The position numbers and the translations under genes are program-made. Shown in pieces: positions 45,009-56,146 of a DNA stretch of 64,000 nt. How positions within the stretch are numbered: position 1 is the first letter of the stretch; the number at the start of each line of letters is the position of its first letter. The stretch is from Tetrapyrgos nigripes. Lineage: Eukaryota; Basidiomycota; Agaricomycetes; Agaricales; Campanellaceae. The notes beneath the pieces are model-generated. The model saw only the letters and a program-made list of their open reading frames with translations, was not told where the DNA came from and searched no databases. Location of the stretch: assembly GCA_013368315.1 (NCBI GenBank), contig JAACJM010000224.1, positions 1-64,000 on the forward strand, given 5' to 3'.

Positions 45009-46220
45009 CTAGAGAAAAGGCCTATTAGCGTGGTGGTCAGCACTACCACAGAAAGAGCAGGTGTGAACGTTCCCGCAGTCTCCAGCGCAGACTCGTTGGT
45101 TTGGGCCTCTACCGCCTCATGGGCCAAGGACATTGAAAGGGATGCAGATGGTTTTACCATTGACCAGGTGTAGCATTGCCTTTCCGTCACTCTTTGCCCC
45201 AAGGGTGGCCTTGTCTTTGGGGTGCTGAGAGACTCGGTGACCTCGATTGCTGCAGAGTAGGCAACACACGTTGGTGTCCCACGCGTTGCCTTTCGAAAAG
45301 GAAGTGTGGCGAGAACTACGGGAGCTAGACTCACTGCGATCCTCACGACGGTTATCATGTCCAGAGTTCCGAGAGGAGGATGCAAGTTGCTCCAGAGTGG
45401 ACCTAGTCCAACATCTCTCCAACTTGTTCTGGTATGTTGTTGGGTCGTACCTGAGACGTTGGTCATGCCAGTCCAGACAGAGCTGCTTCTCAGCAGGCTT
45501 CCAGTAAGAGTAGAGGTCGATGATTTCGGAATCTTTGCACCAGAAGCCACTGTGTGCAAAGATGAACTGGGAGTGGGGTCTGTTTTCCTTGTTCTTCTCC
45601 CATTCGGTGACGAATTCCGTGTAGGTTGCCATGGCGTCTATGTAGTGGATGTAGGTAGGGAGGCCTTCGAAATCGTCGTTCTCGAACTCCAGAGTTTTCA
45701 CCATCGCGTTGATGTCCCAGATGCACAACTTCACACTAGTACCATCAGGGTAGATAGTACGAGTGTTGTGGTTTGCACCAATCGTTGCGAGGCACCGGAT
45801 GCGGGTGCTGTGGAAGAGGCCCAGGGGAAGGTAACCATGGTTGGCAGCAAGGAAGAGCTCAGGCAGAAAGGTGATATCGGCCGAGTTAGTGGGGTCGCGT
45901 TTAACCATCTCAACGGCAGGAGCAAAAGCATGCTTACTCAGTGTGCCTTTCCCAGCAGCTTTATCCTCAGCATTCTTCCTGCTGACCCACTCAATAACTC
46001 GGGCTGGGAGGAAAGACTTGAAACGGTCATAAAGATCAGGGTTCTTCCTGATGCTTTCGTATTCACTATCCTCAATTGTGATGAGGGATGCAGTATCTGA
46101 CATGTCGTCTGCATCTTCTCCTCTCGCCTTCTTCAACTTCACCTGTCTCTTCAATCCATTCTTCTTCTCAATCTCTGAGTTCGCCTTCAGCCTCTCCTCC
46201 AAGGTGAGTTTCTTAAGCAA
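45009..46220 (-). pseudogene. DIRS-like element gag ORF with one in-frame stop
   Basis: A Lys/Glu-rich N-terminal region (LTLEERLKANSEIEKKN) leads into a helical gag-like domain (PDLYDRFKSFLPARVIEWVS; IWDINAMVKTLEFEN; YWKPAEKQLCLDWHDQRLRY). A Ser/Arg-rich linker follows, then CLLCSNRGHRVSQH, a zinc-knuckle-like CCHH. After FNVLGP comes TGA at 45119-45117, and the same frame continues with GGRGPNQRVCAGDCGNVHTC and a second Cys/His cluster CSFCGSADHH to TAG at 45011-45009. One CGA to TGA change explains the internal stop. The start is uncertain: the frame opens upstream of 46220 without an ATG and an upstream exon is likely. The long plus-strand frame 45306-46100 is antisense to this gene. Confidence 0.7.
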
Positions 46221-47048
46221 CTCTGTCGTTGCCGTGTGTTTTTGTGTGTTTTGTGTTTCAAAGGGTCAAATCTGTTGGGTCTGAGCGAAGAGCCGCGGTT
46301 AATGATGGGCATGATGGTAGGAGGTGATAAGAAATGTCATCCAGGTGCCAGAGACTTTTAACGCATGGCAAGTAGCTTGGGTGGCTGCGATTTTCGTGCT
46401 AGAAGGGACCTCGTTCCTTTATGATGTCACTAATTTTACTATACCTGGACAGGGAGTCCAGGATAGCACGTGGGCAGCCTTTTGACGATAGATAAGACTT
46501 GCGAGAAGAATGAGAACTAGAAGAGAGCATGTGCGAAGGGACGAGACAAAGACGACGAGGACACAATGTTGACACGTTGACGCACGTCCTGGCCAGACTT
46601 GTCCGACGACTGTGTCTAGTTTCGTTTTCCCGGAAGCGACTAGAGCAGCTTGGTCAGAGCTTATACAGGCAGAGGCTACAGGTGCGGTGGGGACAGGTGA
46701 TCGGGTATCGGACAATGCGGCAGTAGGCATGTCATTGAGGCTGGGACTCAGACCTCTGTCTGCTGCAATGGGTTGTGTTTCTACACTTTCTTTCTTGCTT
46801 GCTTGGTTGCAGTGATGGATTTGGTGAGAGTGTCTGATTGCTGTTATGCTCTTCACACACATACATGTATATACTTAATCTGGATGTATCACATATTGTA
46901 GAATGGGACTGATAGGGTAATGATGAGTTTTCTCTTTGACATCTGGAATGATCTTGCAACGCAGCATTTATGAATAAAAGGGTATATGTAGCTCATCGCT
47001 TGGAGTCTATAACTGATGCAAAAACAAATCCTTAGCTTCAGCTGTAGG
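46221..47048. other. Border between transposon block and conserved genes
   Basis: No recognisable gene. Open frames on both strands (46862-46419, 46529-46815) overlap and lack motifs. This stretch may hold the unseen end of the DIRS-like element. Confidence 0.4.
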
Positions 47049-47149
47049 GGGCCTGACCGGGAATTGAACCCGGGACCTCCTCGAAAGGTTAAGAAGCACG
47101 TGGCTTCACGTGACCCTAACAAGGAATCATACTACTAGACCATCAGGCC
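47049..47149 (-). tRNA. tRNA-Pro (anticodon AGG) with 29-nt intron
   Basis: The acceptor stem GGCCTGA (47149-47143) pairs with TCAGGCC (47056-47050), and the discriminator base is at 47049. The D arm is GGTCTAGTAGTATGAT. The anticodon stem CCTTG pairs with CGAGG, and the loop is TTAGGG plus T, giving AGG as anticodon. The intron of about 29 nt (TCACGTGAAG...TTAACCTT) lies at the canonical site one base after the anticodon and can pair with it through CCT. The T arm is GTCCCGGGTTCAATTCCCGG. Mature length is 72 nt. It sits about 100 bp upstream of RPT4 on the opposite strand. Confidence 0.95.
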
Positions 47150-47248
47150 ATGCTGAACCTTTAGGTTGAGTGAATATAAATCCACCCAAAAAGGAAATGA
47201 ACGCGTCACCTCGACGCGCGTCCTTTCACACTTACACTCACCATCATC

Positions 47249-48904
47249 ATGGAGGCTTCGACATCATCTGGTACAATGGACGCAAGAAGGAAGGAGGCTC
47301 TCAAGAGCTATAGAGAGGTATTCCAGTTGCTTTAGACTCTTCGTTAGCCTTCTCATCTCTTTGCAGAAAATGCGGCAGCACGAAAGCAGCAGCGAGAACT
47401 TGAAGAATTGTAGGTTATGTTTCTGCGATTCCTTGGATTGCTTTGCTCATACTCGTTCCTAGTACGGTTTTCATTGAAGGATCTCGAGCGCGACTTTGCA
47501 AAGACCGAGGACGACATCAAAGCAGTCCAGTCTGTTGGACAGATTATTGGAGAGGTTATGAAACAGCTGGACGATGAGCGATGTGTGTACTCATTTACTA
47601 CTCATCCCAGAATGATTCTTAGTCCACCCTTCATGCAGTCATCGTCAAAGCCTCTTCAGGCCCCCGTTATGTTGTATCATTCCGTCCAACCTTACCAGTG
47701 GAGAAACTCAAAAACGGAACCCGTGTCTCTCTAGACATGACAACACTGACTGTTATGCGAATCTTACCGCGAGAGGTCGACCCTTTGGTTTACAAAATGA
47801 GTTTGGAGGATCCTGGAGGAGCATCGTTTGCCGGGATTGGTGGTTTGACGGATCAAGTTCGAGAGTTGCGTGAAGTAAGTCTTTCTTACTTTCTGTCCTC
47901 TCGTTTATCATAGCATCTTGGTACTGAATGCATACGACCTTTTCAGATCATCGAACTGCCTCTCATGAACCCCGAACTATTCCAGCGAGTGGGTATTAAT
48001 CCACCCAAAGGTGTCCTTCTCTACGGTCCCCCAGGAACAGGCAAAACCCTCCTGGCACGAGCAGTAGCCGCCACCCTCAACACAAATTTCCTCAAAGTCG
48101 TCTCATCGGCCATCGTCGATAAGTATATTGGAGAAAGTGCCCGAGTTGTTCGTGAGATGTTTGGATATGCAAGGGAACATGAGCCCTGTGTTATATTTAT
48201 GGATGAAATTGATGCGATTGGTGGCCGTCGGTTCTCTGAGGGTACGAGTGCTGATCGAGAGATTCAGCGTACGCTTATGGAGGTTTGTCTCTCTTTACCG
48301 TTTCTGTTGGGGTATCGTTTATTGACATCTGGGTTTGAAAAGTTGTTAAACCAAATGGATGGTTTCGACTCGTTAGGAAGAACAAAATTGATCATGGCTA
48401 CAAACAGACCTGATACTCTGGATCCCGCACTCCTTCGTCCTGGTCGTCTGGATCGTAAAATTGAAGTTCCCCTTCCTAACGAACAGGCGCGTCTCGAGAT
48501 TCTCAAGATCCATGCTGCGCCTGTCAACAAGGCAAAGGACATTGATTATGAAGCCATTGTCAAGGTTGGTCTCAACAGCCACCCCAACTCGATTCTAGCG
48601 TTTCTGATATATTTGATTTGCCTAGCTGTCCGATGGCTTTAACGGTGCTGACTTGCGAAACGTTGTGACTGAAGCTGGCATGTGTGCTATCCGTGACGAT
48701 AGGTGAGTCTGGCGTTACAAGTTTATTGGTTGGTCGTTGATGCTAACTACTCTTCAGGGAGTACATCACACAAGAAGACTTGACCAAATCAGCACGAAAG
48801 GTTTCAGATGCCAAGAAACACGAAAGTATGTATACATCTTTTCACGTATTGACCTTCCTTGCTCACAACTCGTCCTTGCAGCCAAACTGGAGTACTCGGC
48901 ATAG
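47249..48904 (+). CDS. RPT4: 26S proteasome regulatory ATPase subunit Rpt4 (PSMC6/10B)
   Basis: One of six AAA+ ATPases of the 19S base that unfold and translocate substrates into the 20S core. Nine exons join in frame: 47249-47317, 47367-47409, 47463-47582, 47639-47874, 47947-48282, 48343-48564, 48626-48702, 48758-48825 and 48882-48904. They give 397 aa, close to the ~390-437 aa of known Rpt4 proteins. An N-terminal coiled coil (to about residue 70) is followed by the OB segment with [17 protein letters not shown] and the AAA domain. Walker A is [13 protein letters not shown], Walker B is [14 protein letters not shown], and the second region of homology is [40 protein letters not shown] and [19 protein letters not shown] are highly characteristic of Rpt4. 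No lesion is visible. Confidence 0.97.
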
Positions 48905-49210
48905 TTTTACTTTCTGTCTGTAACGTACAAACTTTGCGCTATCATAATTGATTTTTCGTTCTCTATGCATCCTGGCTCACGACAGCGAGCCCTGCAACGA
49001 AAGTTTAGAATAGACCATTCTTCAATTTTCAACTATAATTATTGACAAGACCCTACCAGCCCAAATCCGAGATACAGACACAACGACAGGATACAGCGAC
49101 CTACATACACATGCAGTGAAACATGAATTGAAGTGTAAAGCAAGGGAGTATAGCGATGGAGAAGTACATTTATCTTATTTATGGGCTAGCGATATGCGAA
49201 GAGCTCCAGA

Positions 49211-51553
49211 TCAAGCAGGAGCCTCCAATGCAGTAAGCTCCTTCTTAATCTCCGTTTCACCCTCCATCTTTTTCAACTGGGTGGCTTCGAGACGCTCGCC
49301 GCGTTTAGCCTTCTCTTTGAGTTCCTCGATTGCTTTGAGCTAAAGGACGAACATCAGCAAATCAATAAACGATTACAGAAAAGGAAGATATTTCGACAAC
49401 ATACCTTCTTATTCAAATTCCTAACCTTCTTTGCAATAGGATCCAATGAACCATCCACACCAGGTGTCACCGGAGACGCAATATCTGCTGGTACAGGTGC
49501 AGGCATCACGATAGCGGGAGTGGTATCGCCAGAGGCAGGCCCAGGAGACATCTTGCCGTTCTGCTTTGGGTTCCCACTTCCATTAACACCAGTCAGGTCA
49601 ATCGAAGAAGGCCTCTCCCCTCCCTTCTCACCCTTCTCACCCTTCTTTGCTCCCTTATTTCTCTTACGTCCTCCTTGTCCTTGTCCTTGTCCTTGTCCTT
49701 GTCCTTGTCCCTGTCCCTGTTGTCCGTTAGCACCATTCGCTTTCCCTTCACCTGAATCACCTCTGGGACCACCAGGCCTATGCGGACTGGGACCAGCAGC
49801 TCCAGGGACAAACCGTCCTCCTCTACCCTGTCCACCTTGCTGCTGTCCATTACCATACGCAGCACTCCCAGGAGGCGCTGGACTCCTGTTGTATCCTCTA
49901 GCAGGTGTATTTTGACCACTCGGCGTACGAGAAAGGCCGCCTTCGTCTTCTCTCTTGTAGATGGCAGGTGTGGCTCCACCGCGTGCTCCAGGGGGTCTAT
50001 AGGCTCCTGCGGGTTTCGCAGCAGCTCCGGTGGTTTGAGCACCGCGTTTCAGCGCAGCAGCAGCTTCCATAGCTACGACCGCGGGGCTTGGAGCGGGAGC
50101 AATAGCGACTGGACCAGATGTAGGGAAAGGCGGGGTGTTATCGACGTTGATAGGGCGCCATGAGACTTGGTAGAGTTCATCGACGGTATGGATGTGAACG
50201 AGGGGACCGGTACAATGCCAGATTTTAATCCCGTTATCAACACGTAATCTCGGTGAAAGAGTTGACGTCATCAAGAATCGTCCATCTGGCGACCAAGTAC
50301 AGTAGGATGTATTGGGAGCATCAATAGTCGTTAATTTCGTGAGGGCGCGTCGGTCGAATATGTCTATCTTGCCTGCCAAATTGCCGAAACCTGCCAAGGC
50401 GACGAGACGGGCTTGAGGGTTGAAGGAGATAAAGTTGTTTGGTGCAGAACCAAAGTCATGAATCGTGCGGACTCGCTGGTCAAAAATCATCGCTTTGGCA
50501 GGCATAAAACCGTAAACGACACCGAATTCCTTCGAGTTTGGGCTCCATGCGAAATCGTGTATAGGACCATCCTTGTCGAGCGTAACCCGGCAGTCAAAGT
50601 TGCCTGCAGCGCTGAGGAGGTACAACATAGTCTCTCCGTAATAACTCTTGTTTGAGTTGTCCACGTCAGTCTGGGTGAGTAGTAGCACTTGAGTGCCAAG
50701 TGTGTTCCATTTGATTTGACCACGGTCGGCCTTGAAGAACGTTTTCTGGCAAGTGGGTGTGCCATTCAGCGCCAACAAGCCGTAAACTTTGATGCTAGCT
50801 GGAGCTCCCTATAATTTATGATCTGAGAGCTAGAAGCAAAAAAGGGACATTGCATACACACCTTTTTCTCGGCTACGAACACCGCAATGGAGGGGTTCAA
50901 GCCTGGGCTGAGGCTCACAGTGGTAGCACCCTCTACTTTTAGCTTGTCAACGACACCCTTATTCCACTCCGCCGGGCGGAACACCTGAATTTCCCCTCCC
51001 GCCAATCGAACCGCATGAGACTCGGAGATTGTATACTGGAGATCCCATCCCTCTTGAGATTTTTGAGTGAGCGCAATGAGCTCTTCTCCAGTGGAAGTGG
51101 AGAAGACACGGAGGTTCTTGTGCTGCGAACCGTCCTCCAGCTTGACGGGACGCTCCCAAGTAGAGAGATAGGTGCCTCGAGGAGAGAAAGTGAGTTCGAT
51201 TACATTGGGAAGAGGAAGTTCGTGAAGGAGTTGAGCGCCCTCTGCCTGAAATATCCGGACACTGGAAAGAGGCTAAGCACACGAGGAAGGCACGAGGAAA
51301 ACAAAATCGATAACTTACACCGATGGCAACGCATAAGCGTAGAGTCTTCCGTCAGCGCTGTAAGAATAGAACCGTGCCGGTATGTCTGGGTTTTCAAACC
51401 CAGGGACAGGAATGTAGTCTGGAGTACCCCCGACCAAGCCGAGAGATTTTTGAGCACGAACTAAGGGGCGAGGAATATGGTTTAGATGAAATTGAATAGT
51501 AGTCCGAAAAGTGAAAACTGACAAGCGTATTGCTGAGAGAGTTGGGATGCCAT
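49211..51553 (-). CDS. Eukaryotic translation initiation factor 2A
   Basis: eIF2A is a WD-repeat factor that can deliver initiator Met-tRNA to the 40S subunit without GTP. Five exons (51553-51523, 51460-51319, 51261-50862, 50808-49405, 49339-49211) give 701 aa. The start MASQLSQQYAFRAQKSLGLV is typical. Beta-propeller blades follow (LPNVIELTFSPRGTYLSTWE, GPIHDFAWSPNSKEFGVVYG, NTSYCTWSPDGRFLMTSTLS, GIKIWHCTGPLVHIHTVDEL and QVSWRP). A low-complexity Gly/Pro/Gln linker contains a (GQ)n run encoded by a GGACAA hexamer repeat. The C-terminal coiled coil KKVRNLNKK...AIEELKEKAKRGERL is the eIF2A tail. It converges on RPT4 with about 300 bp between stops. Confidence 0.96.
49675..49722. repeat. CCTTGT hexamer microsatellite in the eIF2A coding exon
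   Basis: CCTTGT repeats on the plus strand, the last units changing to CCCTGT. On the coding strand it specifies alternating Gly-Gln in the linker of eIF2A. Confidence 0.9.
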
Positions 51554-52916
51554 TTAGGGAGAGATAGGACAGGAAAGGAGGGCGAGACGGAGGGAGAAGC
51601 AAGTTAATGCTTCGAAGGATGTGGTAAAAGGTGGAAGTCACTGTCTTCTTTCCTGGAACGGAATTACTTTTTGCTTAAGGGCCGGTTCAATTCACTTGAA
51701 TCTAAGTATTGGGTGTCCTCTGCCTTATTGCACTTTTCCCTAGTCCACGTCTCTACTTCTCTTTCTCCTCCTCTTCCTCCTCCATACAGCTTTTCCTTTC
51801 CTTTTTGTGGGGTTATCTCCACGTAGCAATCATGTACAAGGTTTCAGCATCACACTAATTTAATATATTCCTACATGGATTTAGCATCGATATCGTGAGT
51901 ACTCGAGTGGCACATCAAATCAAATACCAGAGAAGTGAGAAGTGAGTGGTATGGTGTGTTAAGTGGTCATTATGAGTAGAGAGAGATAATGCATGGGGTA
52001 GCAATGAGCATATATATATAAAAGTACAATGTTTTACACTTAATACAAGTACATTCCTATACCAAGGATAGTAAGTACCCCAAACATACTCGAATATCAA
52101 GGCACATACCAGGGAAGGGAGAAGTGAGTAAGTGATCGTTATGAGTAGGGAGGGGTCTTCATCGGATGACAACTGACCAACTTCAAGTCAGTGAAAGAAT
52201 TCAAGAGTGCCAAAGAGAAAAACACTCACATTAATTCATGACTGTTTCTTTCCTTCGCCACTGGCAATTAAGACCAACGTCCACAACGTCTGTGCTACTG
52301 GGCCCATGATGATACTGATGACTTTATGGACAGAAGCTGCAAAGGTATGAGCCAACGTATTTAGACATTATAGGAAGCACTCACGATGTGTTTATGAGGT
52401 ATAGCGATTATAGGTGTGAGTAGGGAGTTATCGAAGGTACTTTATTGTTGAGCCTGAGGAGTACATACCTCGTACCCTCACCTTTTATGCGCACTCAAAA
52501 CGTCTGGACAAAATCTATGTTACTTCAATGACGAGTGTTGCTATAGTCCATGACGTCGTGGAAGAGCGAGAAACGAGTAGAACAAGGCTGGAACCAGCCG
52601 CGCCACACTAGTATGGTGATTCGGACAGGGTCGGGAGTCGGTCTACTCTCGATCTAGATGCCACTAGTGCCTCAGGTACTAGTAGTCTTTTCAGTTAATG
52701 TGAAGAATATTCATGTATGTTTACAGAAGGAGATCCAGAGGCAAAGAAAGTACGCACTACACAGGAAAAAAAAAATAGAATAACGTAGTAATCTTCTACC
52801 ATCCACCAACATCCAATTGCATCCCTCAACATCACTAATACTATTCAGTGTTCCGTGTCTCCATACAAGGACATCAAAAACTGTCCTCGCGGAATGTCGT
52901 GTATGATGAGGTGAAA
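51554..52916. other. Intergenic region upstream of eIF2A
   Basis: About 1.36 kb, long for this part of the window. It holds the eIF2A promoter (pyrimidine-rich around 51730-51800 on the plus strand) and an imperfect direct repeat. No gene was recognised. Confidence 0.5.
51900..52165. repeat. Imperfect direct repeat, two ~75-bp copies 187 bp apart
   Basis: ATACCAGAGAAGTGAGAAGTGAGTGG...GGTCATTATGAGTAGAGAGA at 51926-51990 matches ATACCAGGGAAGGGAGAAGTGAG...GATCGTTATGAGTAGGGAGG at 52106-52155. Both are preceded by ACTCGAGT/ACTCGAAT. Confidence 0.75.
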
Positions 52917-55901
52917 TCAAAACCTAAACAATCCCTTCTTCTTCTTCTTCTCTTCAGTATTAGACGCAGTGGAGTATGTAGAGTTTTGTGATGACGTTGA
53001 CGTTAACTTGGGTGCTTTGAGCATTGGTGAAGGGGTTGAAGATTTACCAGGTGCCTGTCGTTGTGGTTGGGGTTTGGGTGCGTCCTGGGTGTAGTACTTG
53101 GCATCGTAATATTGTTGGAAAGGTCTTCTCTCTCCGGTTTCACGTAAGCCATTGGGGATAGCTCGGGATCCAACACCACCTAAACTGACAACTTTGAGAT
53201 CGTCGACGAATTGACGAGGTGTTAAAGTGTGCGTTGAGCCTGTACCCTCATCAGAAAGATGAATCCAGAAGAAAGAAGATAGGCAACGCTTACCGATGTA
53301 AATATCCTTATTCAGAGAGTTCGACAGTTGATACATCTCTCGGATCTCTGAATATGTCATACCACCTGCCATAAAGACAAGTAGACGTCCTCTGGACTCA
53401 TTTCCAGCATTTGGTCGCGCTGCACGATGCCAGGCAGGTTTCTGACTACGCAAAGACGTCGTTTGAACTGGTGTAGTCGAACGCGAGCTCGCAGCAGGTG
53501 CTGCCGAAGGCGCATCCTTCACATAAGGAAACAAGGAAGTGTCCAGTTTGCTCGCGACATGTTCCTAAACCCAGGTCCGTGTAAGATCAGTCACAATAAT
53601 CGAGGAACATCAAGGAGAATGTCTGTACCTCAACCACAGTCTTCAGCAAAGGTTTATATCTCGACAGTTCATAATCATCATCCGCGGGTTTTTGCTTCAG
53701 CTTCTTCTTCGTATCTCGATCGCTTGGCCCCTGTATCTATAACTTTAGATTGAGGATGGAAAGAGGAGAATAGTACACTGACCCTGGTGATTCGGACCCC
53801 CATCAGTGCTAATGCATTTATAGCGTCCTGATCTGCCAGACCAAGGCGAGCATGTTGGTATAACCGTCGTCTGTCCTCCTCTGGCACACCATCACGGAAT
53901 TGGACGTAAAGAGCAATGATACGCGCTTTGTTGGCGTTTCTACAAAATGTTTCAGTGTACAGTGCTTTCTTTGGGGAACCTGGCACGTACACGACTTCTC
54001 TGCTATCTAGAAGGGGAACCATCTCTTCTACGAGGTGCTTTGGTGACTTGCCCTCTGCAGTCACGCCAGTGGCACAATTCTGGTTGCAGGTCATTAGTAC
54101 AGTTGGCTACATGAGGTCTTAACTCACGTACCTGTTCCACATTAGCTACGAGGGGCAGTTTATCTCTCTCAAAGATACCCATACATTCCTGAGCCATGTT
54201 CAGATGCAACGAGAACTACAACATGAAACTGGTCAACACAGCCGATAGAAACCAAGAGACAGACTAACTTTTTCTCGTTGTTCTTGATATTGGGGAAGGT
54301 TGGCAAGCATCTCCTTCATGTCATTGAGATTTGCTGCCTCGTCACTAGGAGAGAACGTAGGTCAGCCGAAAGACTAAAAAGAAAGAGAAAAAGAAAACCG
54401 TACCCCTTGAAAACAGCGTTCTCCTCCAAGAATTTGTTGAAATCCGCCATCAACTTGTCTATAGCTTCACGCATGTGCATGTGTCGGACTTCTGTCCATA
54501 CATTATCGGAGTCTGAGAGTATAGCAGTCTTGTCTTCATATGCCCCTACAGAGGATTGGAATTTGTATCTGCACAACAATGGGTCAATAAACAAGACTGG
54601 GCACACATCGCAACGTGACTGACGTATATTTCTTTCCATCCTCTATGGGAAGGAGGTCATTAGCCATAGCCTGATACGTGAATTCATGCAGGAAAGGCGT
54701 AATCATATCCATCGCTCGGTCCGTTATTATAAGCGTTGATCTCGGCCTCGAATCATTTTTCTGTCCTGTCATGAGTTTTGTCACAATGAAAAGAGAAAGA
54801 GGCACACACCCCAAATTCAGGATCAGTCTTCTGATGCTCGTCCAAGTTCTTCTGAACCATGAAAGCCAACAGTTTAGTGACATAGTCGTTTTCAACTGCC
54901 TCGTATGCACGCGCATCATTCCCTCTTGCTAGATTTGTCCTCCATCGCGCACTACCTTCACTCGGTGGAGGGGGTCGGGTGGATGCATTGGGTTTTAGAG
55001 GACCTAAAGGAGGATGGTTGTAGGGGACATAATAACGAATGTATGGATTCTCGTTTAGTGATATGCAGACGTTGGTAATCTATCCAATCTATCAGCATCT
55101 CAAAGACCACGAGAGGAGACATCGTCACGCACGGTTTTACTAGCGAACCGAAGGTCCTCTTCTAATCGATTACGAGCTGCTTGATAGCCATTTTCACTCC
55201 TCGGGGGACTGTAGATATTGAAGAAGTATTCGGGTGCATTCAATGAGAACGTCTGGGCCTCCAAAGCTGAGACATTTGCATGAGATGTGGCCAGTGGAAA
55301 TCAACGCTTTAATGGCGTACCATTGAAGTTTAGGAAGAGTTCCTGAAGAGTTCTCAAGTGGTCCTTGGCTGGAGAGCTTACCAGCTCTTGGAACAGTGGT
55401 TCCGCCAAACCTGGTTACGAATGAGTAAATCAAAGAGTTCCAATATGACGCCAGGTAACGCGCACCCTCAATGAAGAATAAATGTGCACCAGCATACTGC
55501 ATTTCTGGACCACGAAACTCCCGAATAATACGCTCAACATTCTGAGTAGTAGGCATCAACAGGTACATTGCTTCAAAGCCAGGTTGAGGTTCCCGATACT
55601 GCGAAATGTTTTCAATCTCTGATTACACCAAGACGATAATGAGACGACACGCTGCATGGAATCTGGACATCGAGTGACGCACGAGTGACATTCTCCTCTA
55701 GAACATCGAATTGCTTGAGAACCGAGCCCAACAGCTTTTGTGAATAATCGTCGACGACGAGGATCTTCCATTTCTGGGGTGGTACGACTGATCTGATAGC
55801 CTCCAAGAATTCTGGATAGCAGACTGAGTATATTTGAAAAGATATCAGAAAGTCGGGGGCCTACTGGAACGGACAATGTTGATGAGGGAAGACGAAGACA
55901 T
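52917..55901 (-). CDS. SEC1: Sec1/Munc18-family protein, exocytic Sec1
   Basis: Sec1 binds plasma-membrane syntaxin/SNARE complexes and promotes fusion of secretory vesicles. The ATG is at 55901 ([12 protein letters not shown]), with a first exon of 37 nt joining [21 protein letters not shown] after an intron ending CTATCCAG. Family signatures in order: [112 protein letters not shown], and [20 protein letters not shown] near the C-terminus. The tail is Ser/Pro-rich and ends [10 protein letters not shown] at TGA 52917. Many short introns split the gene; a few borders near 55620-55690 were not settled. The conserved blocks are intact. Its downstream neighbours in cell-wall assembly fit a polarised-growth role. 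Confidence 0.95.
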
Positions 55902-56146
55902 GAATTCGGGCAACCGGGATGCACTAACATCACTGCTATTTCTCGGATATCTCCGTTTAGTATTTTAGTACTCCAAAATCTATCCAGCTAGTATGTCATA
56001 GACTCTAGTAAAGAAGTAATTATTATAAGTCCCATGTCTCTACCGTCTACTAAGGTCGTCGTAGTCAACTGGCAAAGCATTCATATTTAAATTCACCAGC
56101 TCAGATACGTACTGTGAGAGGAGCATTATATTTCATACTAGATGAT

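Larger units (their letters stand above)
40564..46220 (-). mobile_element. DIRS-like (tyrosine recombinase) retrotransposon, truncated
   Basis: Minus-strand order is gag-like ORF (46220-45009), spacer, reverse transcriptase/RNase H (43527-41209), then tyrosine recombinase (41216 onwards). This order and the short overlap between the RT stop and the recombinase ATG fit DIRS-type elements known from basidiomycetes. The recombinase is cut off at 40564 by the LTR fragment. The terminal repeats could not be identified. Confidence 0.75.

Noticed and set aside
45306..46100. 264-codon plus-strand open frame
   Set aside because: Antisense to the DIRS-like gag ORF, whose zinc-knuckle and helical motifs are on the minus strand.
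49520..50163. Plus-strand frames opposite eIF2A
   Set aside because: Pro/Cys-rich translation of the antisense of the Gly/Gln linker; eIF2A on the minus strand explains the region.
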